In this document: positions 52,667 to 63,915 of the stretch, piece after piece
Numbering within the stretch: position 1 is the stretch's first letter
Layout: the number at the start of each line of letters is the position of its first letter
DNA from: Alteromonas aquimaris
Lineage (GTDB): Bacteria > Pseudomonadota > Gammaproteobacteria > Enterobacterales > Alteromonadaceae
Direction: 5' to 3'
NCBI RefSeq assembly: GCF_026183695.1
Contig: NZ_JAPFRD010000002.1
Location: 384,732-448,731, forward strand
DNA: 64,000 bases
Made by a program: the position numbers and the translations under genes
Notes under the pieces: model-generated
Seen by the model: only the letters and a program-made list of their open reading frames with translations
Database searches by the model: none
Told to the model about the DNA's origin: nothing

Positions 52667-53719
52667 TTATTCCCCCAACTGCTTCCAGTCAAACTGGCTG
52701 ATGCGTTTGTCAGCAATGTAAAACACCTTATCACCAGAGGATATAGTTTCCGTTAGCCCTGGATTCACCACCAACTTTTGGTATTCGCTCTTCGGTGCGT
52801 AGCCAATAAAAATAGCGTCGTAATGACGCTTCAAGTTAATAAATAGCTTTTCTACGGTTACCGCATTCATGCCCGCAGGCATGGCAACTGAAAATTGTGC
52901 CTGACCTTCATCTACGCTTAATAAATCATGGTGCAGCATGCTCGACCCCGGGTCAAACGCTGATTTTGCCAACATCTCCACCGCCACACTGGGGGTGCAC
53001 TCCACTTTAGGGCAATGTTGCTGCAATAGTTTGACCAGGCTATCGTCATTAAAATAGGCCACCTGGTGTGCATTGGGGTTACGTTGGGTGCAATAAAGCG
53101 CGGTGGTTAAGGTAACATCATCCTGGGGATTATCAATGAGGATGGTTGCCGCATCAGCGACACAGGCTCGATCCATATCTTCATCACGATTGAATGATTC
53201 CACATGAACAAACTCGATTTGTCCCGGCATCGGGTTTTCGATGTTGGCTTTAACGCAGAGTACGATGTCAGGCTTATCGGGTAACGCCTCTTTTTCCATT
53301 AACAACAGGTCAAGCAATAACATGGTGCGTTGCTCATTCCAGCCAATGATTAAAATATGATTATGTACGTGTAGTGGTTTCATTCCTAACAAACCCTTTT
53401 GCCAAAAATTACTGACCCAGGCGGCAATTCGTCCTACCACCATTGCAAAAATACTTAACCCAAAAGGGATAACATACAATGCGACAACTAACTTGCCTGC
53501 AGTGGAGGTGGGAGATAAGTCTCCGTATCCCACTGTTGACCCTGTGACAGCCAGCCAATACAGGAAGTTTACATTGCCAGTTAATTCGTTTTCTGAGGCG
53601 AGATTCAACAGTAACCAGCTCGATGATGCATACAACAGTGTTATCAGCGCGATGGTGTACCAGCGAGTATTGCCAAAGTATTTTAGAAATAATTTGCGAA
53701 ACAGCGTCCAATGCGTCAA
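52667..53719 (-). CDS. Two-helix potassium channel with RCK/TrkA-N-like domain
   Basis: A 350-residue channel. Two membrane helices (about residues 22-42 and 72-97) flank the selectivity filter T-V-G-Y-G-D at residues 62-67. The cytosolic part (about 110-350) begins HNHILIIGWNEQRTMLLLDLL, a Rossmann-like RCK domain. It would gate potassium flow across the inner membrane in response to a ligand. The start is a TTG at 53719 with no ATG alternative near the first helix. It is the first gene after the pspA terminator and is not part of the E. coli yjf cluster. Confidence 0.82.
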   Translation of the reverse strand: MTHWTLFRKLFLKYFGNTRWYTIALITLLYASSSWLLLNLASENELTGNVNFLYWLAVTGSTVGYGDLSPTSTAGKLVVALYVIPFGLSIFAMVVGRIAAWVSNFWQKGLLGMKPLHVHNHILIIGWNEQRTMLLLDLLLMEKEALPDKPDIVLCVKANIENPMPGQIEFVHVESFNRDEDMDRACVADAATILIDNPQDDVTLTTALYCTQRNPNAHQVAYFNDDSLVKLLQQHCPKVECTPSVAVEMLAKSAFDPGSSMLHHDLLSVDEGQAQFSVAMPAGMNAVTVEKLFINLKRHYDAIFIGYAPKSEYQKLVVNPGLTETISSGDKVFYIADKRISQFDWKQLGE

Positions 53720-53808
53720 AACAATTTAACCCATTACTTGAAATTAATTGAACCACTCACCCTAGTATGCAGAGGGATTACCCTAAGAATCAACCAGTAA
53801 AGTAAAAA

Positions 53809-53825
53809 GGGAGCGAACCGCTCCC
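53809..53825 (-). terminator. Terminator after the pspA-like gene
   Basis: GGGAGCG (53809-53815) pairs with CGCTCCC (53819-53825) around an AAC loop. On the minus strand it is followed by five T. It separates the DUF2170-pspA pair from the channel gene, perhaps as a partial terminator. Confidence 0.72.
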
Positions 53826-53829
53826 AGTC

Positions 53830-54510
53830 TTAATTGCCCAGAATACGGCTTAACTCATCGTCTGCTGAGGTAGTCCCGCCTTTAATACCGGCCGCGGCTA
53901 AACGTTTTTCCAGATCATCGTTTGACTCGTCGCTGGCTAATTCTTCTGCGGCTTGCAATTCTGCATTGCGAAGTTTCTGTCTCTCTTGAATACGCGAAAG
54001 CGACTCAGTAGCCGTTTTCATCTTACTGTTTGCACCCATATGACGAGAAGACACCGCCACCTGCGCTTTCTGGACGCTCTCAGTCGCCTTTACCATATCA
54101 ACCTGTTGTTCGAGGCGACGTAGGTTCGCTTTGGCTTGTTGTATGTTTCCAGCCAGTTGCTTTTCAGATTGTTTGAACTGGTCCAAATAAGATTGTTCCT
54201 GTTCCCGCTCAGCTTTTAATTCGGCTACTTTTTGGGCGCAATCCAAGGCTAACTGACGGTCTGAATCTACTGCTTTACGCGCGTGAGTTTCAAATTCAGC
54301 AATAGAGGCATTGAAACTGTCTATTTTCTGTTGTGACAGTTTACATTTCGCCAATATTTGCGTGCGCGCATGATCAGATTTTCGCAGCTCTTCTTTTGCT
54401 TCGCGTATTTCCTGCTCTAAAATACGGATCGCCTGACTATCGACAACCGCTTGTGCAGTTTCTGTTGCACCACCTTTAACCGCGGTAACTAATTTTCTCC
54501 AAACAGACAT
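53830..54510 (-). CDS. yjfJ: PspA/IM30-family protein (YjfJ-like)
   Basis: A 226-residue coiled-coil protein of the PspA/Vipp1 family. Long heptad-rich helices run through residues ~25-190 (for example ELRKSDHARTQILAKCKLSQ). This family is the ESCRT-III-like membrane-stabilising scaffold. It differs from the classical PspA in lacking the N-terminal amphipathic helix sequence, as in E. coli YjfJ. It follows the DUF2170 gene by 19 bases and ends at a hairpin terminator. A role in inner-membrane repair is inferred. Confidence 0.88.
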   Translation of the reverse strand: MSVWRKLVTAVKGGATETAQAVVDSQAIRILEQEIREAKEELRKSDHARTQILAKCKLSQQKIDSFNASIAEFETHARKAVDSDRQLALDCAQKVAELKAEREQEQSYLDQFKQSEKQLAGNIQQAKANLRRLEQQVDMVKATESVQKAQVAVSSRHMGANSKMKTATESLSRIQERQKLRNAELQAAEELASDESNDDLEKRLAAAGIKGGTTSADDELSRILGN

Positions 54511-54529
54511 TCGCTTCTCCTGTCTTTAT

Positions 54530-54919
54530 TTAGTGAAGATGGGTTTCATATGCATCAAGAAATGACGCAACATTTTGAAATAACGTATCCACTTCTATTT
54601 CAATGGTCTCTTGCTTTGACTGGGCACTTAATGCCCCAAATGCGGTGTAATATTCTTCGCCATTAATTGTTGAAATGCCCACCGTGGTAAGGGGAAATAC
54701 CATATGTGTGGAAAGAATCTCATGATCTAATGCGGCTTTATCTTTTACCTGTGAGGCCGCAAATAACAAGCTTTCAACTAAAATTTGCTCACCGCTTATT
54801 GCCAGCCAGGCGTCAATGCCATCCTGATTAGCAATCAACAAACAATTTTCTTCACGTGTTACCACTAAGTCGTCACGTTTATCAAACAGGGATTCAATTG
54901 ATTGAAGATCCCAAGCCAT
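54530..54919 (-). CDS. yjfI: DUF2170 protein (YjfI-like)
   Basis: A 129-residue acidic protein. MAWDLQSIESLFDKRDDLV and FPLTTVGISTINGEEYYTAFG match the DUF2170/YjfI family. It always lies beside the YjfJ-type PspA homologue and probably modulates it. It is the first gene of the operon; a TTGACA/TAGTAT promoter pair lies about 90 bases upstream. Confidence 0.85.
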   Translation of the reverse strand: MAWDLQSIESLFDKRDDLVVTREENCLLIANQDGIDAWLAISGEQILVESLLFAASQVKDKAALDHEILSTHMVFPLTTVGISTINGEEYYTAFGALSAQSKQETIEIEVDTLFQNVASFLDAYETHLH

Positions 54920-55006
54920 AGTATTTCTCCTTTACTTTTAAGCGAATGCCGTAAATAGCATGCCAATGTACCGATGTTTAGTGGATTCGCCAATACTTGC
55001 GAAACT

Positions 55007-55036
55007 ATACTAGACACCAACCGCAAAACCTGTCAA
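55007..55036 (-). promoter_or_regulatory. Sigma-70-like promoter of the yjfI-pspA operon
   Basis: On the minus strand TTGACA (complement of 55031-55036) and TAGTAT (complement of 55007-55012) are separated by 18 bases. The match is a perfect -35 and a fair -10. No -24/-12 element with correct spacing was found, unlike classical psp operons. Confidence 0.6.
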
Positions 55037-55103
55037 TAATAAAATCTCTCTAAATGTGTAATAAAGTGTGTTTTTGTAAAATATAATTCACAAATGGTGC
55101 TAA

Positions 55104-55376
55104 ATGGAAAAGCAAAACTGGCGCGAATTAGTACAGCGGGTAATCAAAACTGAAATGTCATTTCGGGGAGTGAAATATCAAGCATTGAGTCAGCGGCTTG
55201 AGGAGAAAGGCATTATTCAATCTGCAGATAACCTGCGCAACAAAGTGAATAAAGGTATAATGGGCGCCGATTTATTTTTGCAAATATTGGTGGTGCTCAA
55301 TGCTCGCCCGTTAAATGTTGCAGATATGCAGGAAATAATCGGCGACTTGTCGCGTCCTGCGCAGGAAGATGAGTGA
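55104..55376 (+). CDS. DUF6471-like small protein
   Basis: A 90-residue protein matching the small DUF6471 pattern: REL-x-x-R-V-I-K-T-E-M, RGVKYQALSQRLEEKG and NLRNKVNKGIMGADLFLQIL. The helical layout resembles a helix-turn-helix DNA-binding unit, but no target is known. It is divergent from the stress operon across 184 bases and lies 49 bases before queA. Confidence 0.7.
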   Translation: MEKQNWRELVQRVIKTEMSFRGVKYQALSQRLEEKGIIQSADNLRNKVNKGIMGADLFLQILVVLNARPLNVADMQEIIGDLSRPAQEDE

Positions 55377-55425
55377 TACCACGCCGAAATTTTATCTTAT
55401 TAAAACGAACTGAAAGACGACTAAC

Positions 55426-56472
55426 ATGAAACTAAGTGATTTTCACTTTACGCTTCCAGAGCACCTTATCGCCAAATATCCAACCCAGGAACGTGCCGCC
55501 AGCCGGCTGCTGCAACTAAACGGACAAACTGGCGAGGTAACACACAGCATGTTCAAAGACATGCTCGATCTGGTCGAGGAAGGAGATTTACTGGTATTTA
55601 ACGATACTCGCGTTATCCCGGCACGTTTAAAAGGGCAGAAGGCAACGGGTGGGCAGGTAGAAGTACTGGTTGAACGTATTCTTCCCGATGACACTGTTCT
55701 CGCCCATGTCAGAGCCAGTAAAGCGCCGAAAGCAGGTACCCATCTGCGTTTGGAAGATGCCATTGACGTAACTGTATTGGGGCGTCAGGAAGCACTGTTT
55801 CATTTGCAGTTTAAAAACGTTAGCTCGGTGCTTGAAGCACTAGAACAGCATGGCCATATGCCGCTACCACCTTACATTGACAGGCCAGATGAAACCAGTG
55901 ATCAAGAACGCTACCAAACGGTTTACAACCAAAAGCCTGGCGCAGTGGCCGCGCCTACTGCTGGTTTACATTTTGATGATGAAATACTTGCGGCCTTAAA
56001 GCGCAAGGGGGTAAACATTGCGTTTGTTACATTGCATGTGGGCGCAGGGACGTTTCAACCGGTTCGGGTAGACAATATTCTTGAACACAAAATGCACGCT
56101 GAATATGCGGAAGTAAGCCAGCCAGTGGTAGATTTAGTCATCCAAACAAAAGCGTCAGGGAAACGGGTTATTGCCGTAGGGACGACGTCGGTGCGTTCGT
56201 TAGAATCGGCTGCTGTCGCGGCAGAAAATAGCCAGGATGTCATCATGCCCTTTTTCGCCGATACTGATATTTTTATTTACCCTGGCTACCAGTTCAAAGT
56301 AGTGGATGCGATGTTCACTAACTTTCATCTGCCAGAGTCTACCTTGATGATGTTAATAAGCGCCTTCGCTGGTCGCGATAATGTAATGGCTGCTTACGAA
56401 GAAGCTATTCGCGAAAATTATCGCTTTTTCAGCTATGGCGATAGCATGTTTATTTACCCACCTAAAATCTAA
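55426..56472 (+). CDS. queA: S-adenosylmethionine:tRNA ribosyltransferase-isomerase
   Basis: A 348-residue QueA, which transfers and isomerises the ribosyl part of SAM onto preQ1 in tRNA to give epoxyqueuosine. [19 protein letters not shown] at the start, [19 protein letters not shown], and the strongly conserved [11 protein letters not shown] and [11 protein letters not shown] segments are all present. It is upstream of tgt, the usual queuosine pair. The length is normal. Housekeeping expression is expected. Confidence 0.96.
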   Translation: MKLSDFHFTLPEHLIAKYPTQERAASRLLQLNGQTGEVTHSMFKDMLDLVEEGDLLVFNDTRVIPARLKGQKATGGQVEVLVERILPDDTVLAHVRASKAPKAGTHLRLEDAIDVTVLGRQEALFHLQFKNVSSVLEALEQHGHMPLPPYIDRPDETSDQERYQTVYNQKPGAVAAPTAGLHFDDEILAALKRKGVNIAFVTLHVGAGTFQPVRVDNILEHKMHAEYAEVSQPVVDLVIQTKASGKRVIAVGTTSVRSLESAAVAAENSQDVIMPFFADTDIFIYPGYQFKVVDAMFTNFHLPESTLMMLISAFAGRDNVMAAYEEAIRENYRFFSYGDSMFIYPPKI

Positions 56473-57669
<1,197 letters not shown>

Positions 57670-57696
57670 TTACAACAACAATTATTGAGGAATATT

Positions 57697-58035
57697 ATGA
57701 GTTTATTCATCTCTTCTGCACATGCACAAACTGCTGGTGGCGCACAACAAGGCGGCGGCATGGAAATGCTGATTATGCTTGCCGTGTTTGGTTTGATTTT
57801 TTATTTTCTACTTTATCGCCCCCAGGCTAAACGCGTAAAAGAGCATAAAAACCTGGTTTCTTCACTCAGCAAAGGTGACGAAGTGCTTACCCAGGGCGGA
57901 TTAGTGGGGCGTATTACTAAAGTATCGGATGATAAAGACTTTATCGAAGTGTCATTAAACGAAGGTAATAACATCGTTGTACAAAAATCTGCCGTTACCG
58001 CTGTGCTACCGAAGGGTACCATGAAGTCACTTTAA
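57697..58035 (+). CDS. yajC: Sec translocon accessory protein YajC
   Basis: A 112-residue single-span inner-membrane protein. The hydrophobic segment MLIMLAVFGLIFYFLLYRPQ is followed by a small cytosolic domain with VLTQGGLVGRITKV. The ATG at 57697 has GAGGAA upstream. It associates with SecD and SecF, whose genes follow. Confidence 0.95.
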   Translation: MSLFISSAHAQTAGGAQQGGGMEMLIMLAVFGLIFYFLLYRPQAKRVKEHKNLVSSLSKGDEVLTQGGLVGRITKVSDDKDFIEVSLNEGNNIVVQKSAVTAVLPKGTMKSL

Positions 58036-58086
58036 TCTTTTCAGTCTGGGGGTATTCATTGATACCCTCACAAAAAGGAATTTTTT

Positions 58087-59931
58087 GTGTTAAATAAAAA
58101 TTCAACCTTTAAGGTGCTGCTGGTCATCGTCGTGTTGGCGCTATGTGGACTGTATGCACTACCTAATCTATACGGCGAAGATCACGCCATTCAAATCTCT
58201 GCAGGGCGTGATGCAACGGTTACTGAGGCGATGATCCCTCGTGTTGAAGCCACACTCAAAGAAAACAACATCAATATTAAACGAATCGAATTTGAAAATG
58301 AGCAAATTTTAGTTCGCGTCGATGATTCGGATGCACAATTAAAAGCGCGCGAAAATCTCGACCGTGCCCTGGGGGCCGACTACTTCGTTGCAATGAACTT
58401 AGCTCCAGATACGCCCGAGTGGTTGGAGAGCCTAGGTGGTACACCCATGAAACTAGGTTTGGACCTACGTGGAGGGGTCCACTTTTTGATGGAAGTGGAT
58501 ATGTCTGAAGTGATGGAAAAGTCACTAGAAGACGCACAAAGCGATTTTCGGACCGCGCTTCGTGAAGAAAAATTGCGGTATCGCCGTGTAAGCATGCAGG
58601 GTAACCACATTGATATTCAGTTTCGCGACGAAGACACCCTTGATAAAGCGGAATTTTTCTTACGTAACCGGAACCGTGACTTAACCTATACTACGCCGGG
58701 TGAAAATGTGTTGCGAGCGACATTTTCTGACACCAAGCTTCAGGAAATTCGCGACTATGCAGTAAAGCAGAATATCACCATCCTGCGTAACCGGGTTAAT
58801 CAGCTAGGAGTGGCTGAGCCGGTAATCCAGAAACAGGGGGCTGAGCGCATCGTTGTGCAGCTTCCCGGCGTTCAAGACACCGCCCGCGCTAAAGAAATTC
58901 TTAATGCTACCGCAACGCTTGAATTTCATATGGTTGATTTAAAAAATGATGTCCGTGACGCGGTGGAAGGGCGCGTACCTCCGGGTTCAGTGCTTATCAA
59001 TGATCAACAAGGCAATCCAGTATTGCTTGAGAAGCGCGTGATGTTAACCGGTAATCACATTATCGACGCTGGCAGTGGTGTTGATGAATATGGCTTGCCC
59101 AACGTGAATATTTCGCTGGACTCTGAAGGCGGCAATAAAATGTCGCGAAATACGCGTAACAACATCGGTAAACCGATGGCTACAGTGTTTATTGAGTATA
59201 AAGCGAGTGGTGAACGTGATGCTAACGGTAAACTTATTTTCGAAAAGCATGAAGAAGTTATCAATCAGGCTACCATCCGCGCTCAATTGGGAAGTAAGTT
59301 TCAAATTACCGGTATTGACTCGCCTAAAGAAGCCCGTGATTTAGCGCTCTTACTAAGAGCGGGAGCATTAATTGCGCCTATCCAAATAGTCGAAGAACGT
59401 ACCATTGGCCCCAGTCTGGGTAAAGAGAATATTGAGCTGGGTATGCAGGCTATCGTCTGGGGGATGGCACTGGTACTGGTTTTCATGCTTATTTATTACA
59501 AAGCATTTGGCGTAGTGGCCAATATTGCTTTGATGGCCAACGTAGTGATGATCGCTGGCATCATGTCCATGATTCCAGGGGCCACCCTTACTTTACCAGG
59601 AATGGCGGGGATCGTACTGACAGTAGGTATGGCCGTTGATGCCAATGTGCTGATATTTGAGCGTATCCGTGAGGAATTAAAAGACGGGCGCAGCCCACAA
59701 CAAGCCATTCACCACGGTTACGATAATGCGTTTTCTACTATCATCGATGCCAACATTACTACCTTTATTGCCGGGTTGATTCTTTTTGCAGTCGGTACTG
59801 GTCCGATTAAAGGTTTCTCAATTACACTGATGATCGGTATTGCGACATCGATGTTTACTGCCATTATATTCACCCGCGTCATTGTGAATTTAGTGTGGGG
59901 TGGTAAACGTGTGAAGTCATTGGCGATATAG
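58087..59931 (+). CDS. secD: Protein translocase subunit SecD
   Basis: A 614-residue SecD, which with SecF uses the proton gradient to help pull proteins through SecYEG. The membrane anchor is near the N-terminus, [17 protein letters not shown] is the start of the P1-like domain, and the C-terminal ~170 residues hold the paired helices with [20 protein letters not shown]. The start is a GTG at 58087 with AAGGAA upstream. secF follows after 11 bases. Confidence 0.97.
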   Translation: MLNKNSTFKVLLVIVVLALCGLYALPNLYGEDHAIQISAGRDATVTEAMIPRVEATLKENNINIKRIEFENEQILVRVDDSDAQLKARENLDRALGADYFVAMNLAPDTPEWLESLGGTPMKLGLDLRGGVHFLMEVDMSEVMEKSLEDAQSDFRTALREEKLRYRRVSMQGNHIDIQFRDEDTLDKAEFFLRNRNRDLTYTTPGENVLRATFSDTKLQEIRDYAVKQNITILRNRVNQLGVAEPVIQKQGAERIVVQLPGVQDTARAKEILNATATLEFHMVDLKNDVRDAVEGRVPPGSVLINDQQGNPVLLEKRVMLTGNHIIDAGSGVDEYGLPNVNISLDSEGGNKMSRNTRNNIGKPMATVFIEYKASGERDANGKLIFEKHEEVINQATIRAQLGSKFQITGIDSPKEARDLALLLRAGALIAPIQIVEERTIGPSLGKENIELGMQAIVWGMALVLVFMLIYYKAFGVVANIALMANVVMIAGIMSMIPGATLTLPGMAGIVLTVGMAVDANVLIFERIREELKDGRSPQQAIHHGYDNAFSTIIDANITTFIAGLILFAVGTGPIKGFSITLMIGIATSMFTAIIFTRVIVNLVWGGKRVKSLAI

Positions 59932-59942
59932 GGAGAGATTCA

Positions 59943-60884
59943 ATGCAGTTATTAAATTTAACCAATACCGTCAACTTCATGCGCCTGCGCATTCCTGCGC
60001 TGGTGTTGTCCGGGTTACTGATGCTAGGGTCACTTGGCTCACTGGCTGTAAATTCGTTAAACTGGGGGCTGGACTTTACTGGCGGTACGCTTATTCAAGT
60101 GGGTTACGAACAACCTGCTGACTTGGCGGCAATCCGTAAACAGTTAGCAAATTCTGATTTTGGCGACGCCGTAGTACAAAACTTTGGCAGTAGTCAGGAA
60201 GTGTTAATTCGTATCGCACCTCGTGAAGGTGTGAAAGCCGCTGACATTGGTGATCAGGTTGTAGCTACGTTACGAGCGGATGGCACACCCGTTGAAAAAC
60301 AACGTATCGAATTTGTGGGTCCTAACGTGGGGGATGAGCTTTCCGAGCAAGGCGGTTTGGCCATGCTGGTCGCTCTCATTTGTATCTTGATCTATGTAGC
60401 AATGCGATTCGAGTGGCGCTTCGCGTTAGGCTCGGTAGCCGCGCTGATCCATGATGTCATTATCACTTTGGGGTTGTTCTCAGTTTTACAACTGGAAGTC
60501 GATCTAACCGTATTAGCAGCAGTACTAGCTGTTATCGGTTACTCGCTTAACGATACCATCGTGGTTTCAGATCGTATTCGTGAAAACTTCAGGAAGATAC
60601 GTAAAGCCACGCCTGAAGAGGTTGTTAACGAGTCACTAACTCAAACACTTAATCGTACCATTGTCACCTCACTCACCACCATATTGGTATTGTTAGCCTT
60701 GTTCTTTAAGGGTGGTGCGTTGATACACGGATTTGCGACAGCCCTGCTGTTCGGGGTTGTCATCGGTACTTACTCTTCAATCTATATTGCCAGCTCTGTA
60801 GCGTTAGCGCTGGGTGTAAGCAAAGAAGATTTGATGCCACCAGAAATAGAAAAGGAAGGTGCGGATCAAGAACCACTGATGTAA
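59943..60884 (+). CDS. secF: Protein translocase subunit SecF
   Basis: A 313-residue SecF with six predicted membrane helices. NWGLDFTGGTLIQVGYE is the periplasmic entry segment and VIGYSLNDTIVVSDRIREN the conserved RND-type motif. It forms a complex with SecD and YajC. A strong terminator follows. Confidence 0.97.
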   Translation: MQLLNLTNTVNFMRLRIPALVLSGLLMLGSLGSLAVNSLNWGLDFTGGTLIQVGYEQPADLAAIRKQLANSDFGDAVVQNFGSSQEVLIRIAPREGVKAADIGDQVVATLRADGTPVEKQRIEFVGPNVGDELSEQGGLAMLVALICILIYVAMRFEWRFALGSVAALIHDVIITLGLFSVLQLEVDLTVLAAVLAVIGYSLNDTIVVSDRIRENFRKIRKATPEEVVNESLTQTLNRTIVTSLTTILVLLALFFKGGALIHGFATALLFGVVIGTYSSIYIASSVALALGVSKEDLMPPEIEKEGADQEPLM

Positions 60885-60950
60885 CGATGGATAGTGAGGT
60901 GTCTTTGCACCTCGCACTGAGTTGGTATGAATGTTTTAAATACCACAAAA

Positions 60951-60972
60951 AAGCCGGATTAGAATCCGGCTT
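60951..60972. terminator. Bidirectional terminator between secF and suhB
   Basis: AAGCCGGATT pairs perfectly with AATCCGGCTT across an AG centre, with a T-run on the plus side and, on the minus strand, a T-run after the second arm as well. It lies between convergent genes. Confidence 0.88.
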
Positions 60973-60991
60973 TTTTTATTGTTTCGGGTGC

Positions 60992-61768
60992 TTATTTTAA
61001 GTGCTTAACCAGCGCTTGAACCACTTTGACACTGCCAGCTACCACTTCTCCTTTATATAATGGATCATTGCCACCTTTAAAGTCGGTCACTAAACCACCT
61101 GCTTCGCGCACCAATAGTTCTCCGGCAGCGATATCCCATGCCTTAATGCCACGCTCCCAATAACCATCATGCCGGCCCGCAGCCACATAAGCCATATCTA
61201 ATGCCGCACTACCGCTGCGACGAATATCACCACATTGATGAAAAATTTTATTTAAGCTGAGGGCATATTCGCCAAACTGTTTTTTGTCTTTGAATGGAAA
61301 GGCAGTGGCCAGCACAGTTTCATTCAAATCTTTTGCCTTACTGGCACGGATACGATAACCGTTTAACTGGGCACCCTGGCCACGACTGGCGGAAAACAAT
61401 TCACCACGGATAGGATCAAAGATAACGGCTTGATCAAGGCGACCCTTGTGTAATAATGCGATAGATACGCAAAAATGTGGGATGCCTCTAATGAAATTGG
61501 TGGTGCCATCCAGCGGGTCGATAATCCATTGATACTCGCTTTCGCTACCTTCAGTTTCTCCACTCTCTTCACCCAAAAAGGAGTGATTCGGATAAGATTG
61601 TTGGATCTTACTGATAATGGCTTTTTCAGCGTCTTTATCAATTTTTGTCACATAATCATTTGCGCCTTTAGATTGAGTATCTAAATCATCACGATTTTCA
61701 AAGCCACGAAGGATTACTGAGCCAGCAGCACGCGCCGCGCGCACAGCTATATTTAGCATAGGATGCAT
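60992..61768 (-). CDS. suhB: Inositol-1-monophosphatase SuhB
   Basis: A 258-residue inositol-monophosphatase-family protein. FLGEESGETEGSESEYQW and the D-P-L-D-G-T-T-N-F segment (metal site 1), with KAWDIAAGELLVREAGG near the C-terminus (site 2), are intact. It cleaves inositol phosphates and in enterobacteria also helps rRNA antitermination. It converges with secF and is divergent from trmJ. Confidence 0.95.
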   Translation of the reverse strand: MHPMLNIAVRAARAAGSVILRGFENRDDLDTQSKGANDYVTKIDKDAEKAIISKIQQSYPNHSFLGEESGETEGSESEYQWIIDPLDGTTNFIRGIPHFCVSIALLHKGRLDQAVIFDPIRGELFSASRGQGAQLNGYRIRASKAKDLNETVLATAFPFKDKKQFGEYALSLNKIFHQCGDIRRSGSAALDMAYVAAGRHDGYWERGIKAWDIAAGELLVREAGGLVTDFKGGNDPLYKGEVVAGSVKVVQALVKHLK

Positions 61769-62163
61769 AGTTAACCACCAATTGTAAAAGATCGAAAAAA
61801 GCAGTAATAACGATTCAATAAATGAACAGTATTACATAATGGCGCGAAGTGTAGCAGAGCAAGCTTATTTTGCAATCTGAATTGGTATGCAATGACAAGG
61901 CGGTAACTTAAAAATAACGGATAGTTGCTGATACTGCGTATCTCTACCAGAAAATAGCAAATCGTGTGTGCACTGGTTAGGTTACAGAAGAAATACGCGC
62001 TATAAAATATCTCGTAACTGATTTGCTGAACCCTCGTGCACGTAGTTGGTTTGGGACGGGAGTTGCTAGAACAAAGCAGCTCACTCTCTTGCAACAATAT
62101 GTCTAAGCGACTGTAAGTATGCTAGTATCTGGCCTATTACGAACTATATTTAACTGCGTCTAC

Positions 62164-62880
62164 ATGCTTGAAAATATCCGAATTGTACTTGTTAATACAT
62201 CCCATACCGGAAACATAGGTTCAGCCGCTCGGGCCATGAAAACGATGGGGCTCAAGCACTTGTACTTAGTCGATCCAATCCATGCACCAGATGGCAAAGC
62301 CAGCGCCATGGCGGCGGGGGCTGGGGATGTGTTAGCAAATGCGGTAACGGTCCCGACCCTAGGTGAAGCTGTTGCCGACTGCGGCTTAGTTATCGGCACC
62401 TCCGCCCGCTCGAGAACGCATTCCTGGCCAATGCTTGAGCCCAGAGAAAGTGGCGTCAAACTGGTAACCGAAGCGGAGAAATATCCAGTTGCTCTGGTAT
62501 TTGGACGTGAAAACAGCGGGTTGTCAAACGAGGAGTTGCAGCAGTGTCACTTTCACGTATGCATTCCTGCTAACCCAGATTATAGCTCTCTTAATCTGGC
62601 AGCGGCTGTACAGACATTATGCTATGAAGTCCGAGTGGCATGGCTTGATGCAAATTCACATCCAGAAGTGGAAGTGGAGTATCCGCTGAACGAAGATTTA
62701 GAGCGTTTTTACGTGCATTTGGAAGAGACCCTTCAACGCACAAACTTTATCGTTAAAAACCATCCAGGCATGGTGATGACGAAATTACGCAGGTTATTTA
62801 ACCGGGCGCGACCAGAAGCGCAGGAACTGAATATTCTGCGCGGCATTCTGGCATCCATTGATAAATCCACCAAAGAGTAA
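62164..62880 (+). CDS. trmJ: tRNA (cytidine/uridine-2'-O)-methyltransferase TrmJ
   Basis: A 238-residue SPOUT-fold methyltransferase that 2'-O-methylates position 32 of tRNAs. [21 protein letters not shown] at the N-terminus, [15 protein letters not shown] and [17 protein letters not shown] are the family motifs. The ATG at 62164 is preferred because the upstream in-frame start adds 15 poorly conserved residues. It is followed by cysE after 5 bases. Confidence 0.94.
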   Translation: MLENIRIVLVNTSHTGNIGSAARAMKTMGLKHLYLVDPIHAPDGKASAMAAGAGDVLANAVTVPTLGEAVADCGLVIGTSARSRTHSWPMLEPRESGVKLVTEAEKYPVALVFGRENSGLSNEELQQCHFHVCIPANPDYSSLNLAAAVQTLCYEVRVAWLDANSHPEVEVEYPLNEDLERFYVHLEETLQRTNFIVKNHPGMVMTKLRRLFNRARPEAQELNILRGILASIDKSTKE

Positions 62881-62885
62881 AAATT

Positions 62886-63713
62886 GTGTTTGAACGAATC
62901 AAAGAAGATGTGGAAGGGGTATTTCGCCGCGATCCCGCAGCCAGAAACTTTTTTGAAGTGCTGACAAATTATCCGGGCTTACACGCCATCTGGTTGCATC
63001 GCTTCAGTCATCGCTTGTGGAATGCAGGATTCAAATGGCTGGCGCGCAGCTTTTCAACGTTCAGTCGCTGGTTAACCGGGATCGAAATCCACCCCGGAGC
63101 AAAACTCGGTCGGCGGTTTTTCATTGACCATGGTATGGGCGTAGTGATTGGTGAGACGGCTGAAGTAGGTGATGACGTTACCTTATATCATGGGGTGACA
63201 TTAGGCGGCACCAGTTGGAAGGCTGGTAAGCGCCACCCTACCTTAGGTAATAATGTGGTTGTAGGCGCTGGAGCGAAAATCCTTGGCCCCATTTACATAG
63301 GGGAAAACGCCAAAATCGGCTCCAATTCTGTGGTGGTGAAAGATACGCCAGCGGGCGCTACGGTAGTGGGCATCCCCGGCCGCATTGTTATGTCAGCGCA
63401 AAATGCCAGTGAGGTAAAAGAACAAGCGGACAAGCGCAACCAGATAGCACGTAAATACGGTTTTGATGCCTACGCGGTGGCGCCAGACAACCCTGATCCC
63501 GTCGCTAACGCCATGGGCATTATGCTTGAACATATGCATTTGATGGATACCAAAGTGGAAGAAATGTGCGCAGTAATTCAGTCAATGGGGGGAAATGTGT
63601 GCTCTGCTGACTTGCAATCATTAAGTGCTGAAGATTTTGCCGCGACAGGGATCTCACCGGTGGTGCCAGACGGCGAGAAACCCAAAGAGAATGCGTTTGA
63701 TCCAAAGATTTAA
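62886..63713 (+). CDS. cysE: Serine O-acetyltransferase
   Basis: A 275-residue serine acetyltransferase, the first step of cysteine synthesis. The C-terminal left-handed beta-helix carries hexapeptide repeats, and [20 protein letters not shown] contains the catalytic DH pair. The start is a GTG at 62886. The family's core is about 200 residues; this one has a ~70-residue tail without clear motifs, perhaps regulatory. It makes an adaptive partner to the sulfur demand of the sulfotransferases only by inference. Confidence 0.93.
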   Translation: MFERIKEDVEGVFRRDPAARNFFEVLTNYPGLHAIWLHRFSHRLWNAGFKWLARSFSTFSRWLTGIEIHPGAKLGRRFFIDHGMGVVIGETAEVGDDVTLYHGVTLGGTSWKAGKRHPTLGNNVVVGAGAKILGPIYIGENAKIGSNSVVVKDTPAGATVVGIPGRIVMSAQNASEVKEQADKRNQIARKYGFDAYAVAPDNPDPVANAMGIMLEHMHLMDTKVEEMCAVIQSMGGNVCSADLQSLSAEDFAATGISPVVPDGEKPKENAFDPKI

Positions 63714-63915
63714 TTATCCTCATGTGTAATCATTTAATATCTCCGTAAAGGCCAAAAAGGTGTAGCAAGTACGCGACCTGATAAATTTGCACAGTTAAAA
63801 AGTGTGAGGGCACCAGCCACTGTCTCTATAAATGTAAGTAGTAGCACAATAGGGGGGTAATGAGCCATAACCGATATTTATGAATTAGTTAATGGGTGGT
63901 GGTTTAATAAGTTTT

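Noticed and set aside
61771..62097. A 108-codon minus-strand frame upstream of suhB
   Set aside because: Cysteine- and aromatic-rich composition with no family pattern, lies in the intergenic region between divergent suhB and trmJ where promoters are expected.
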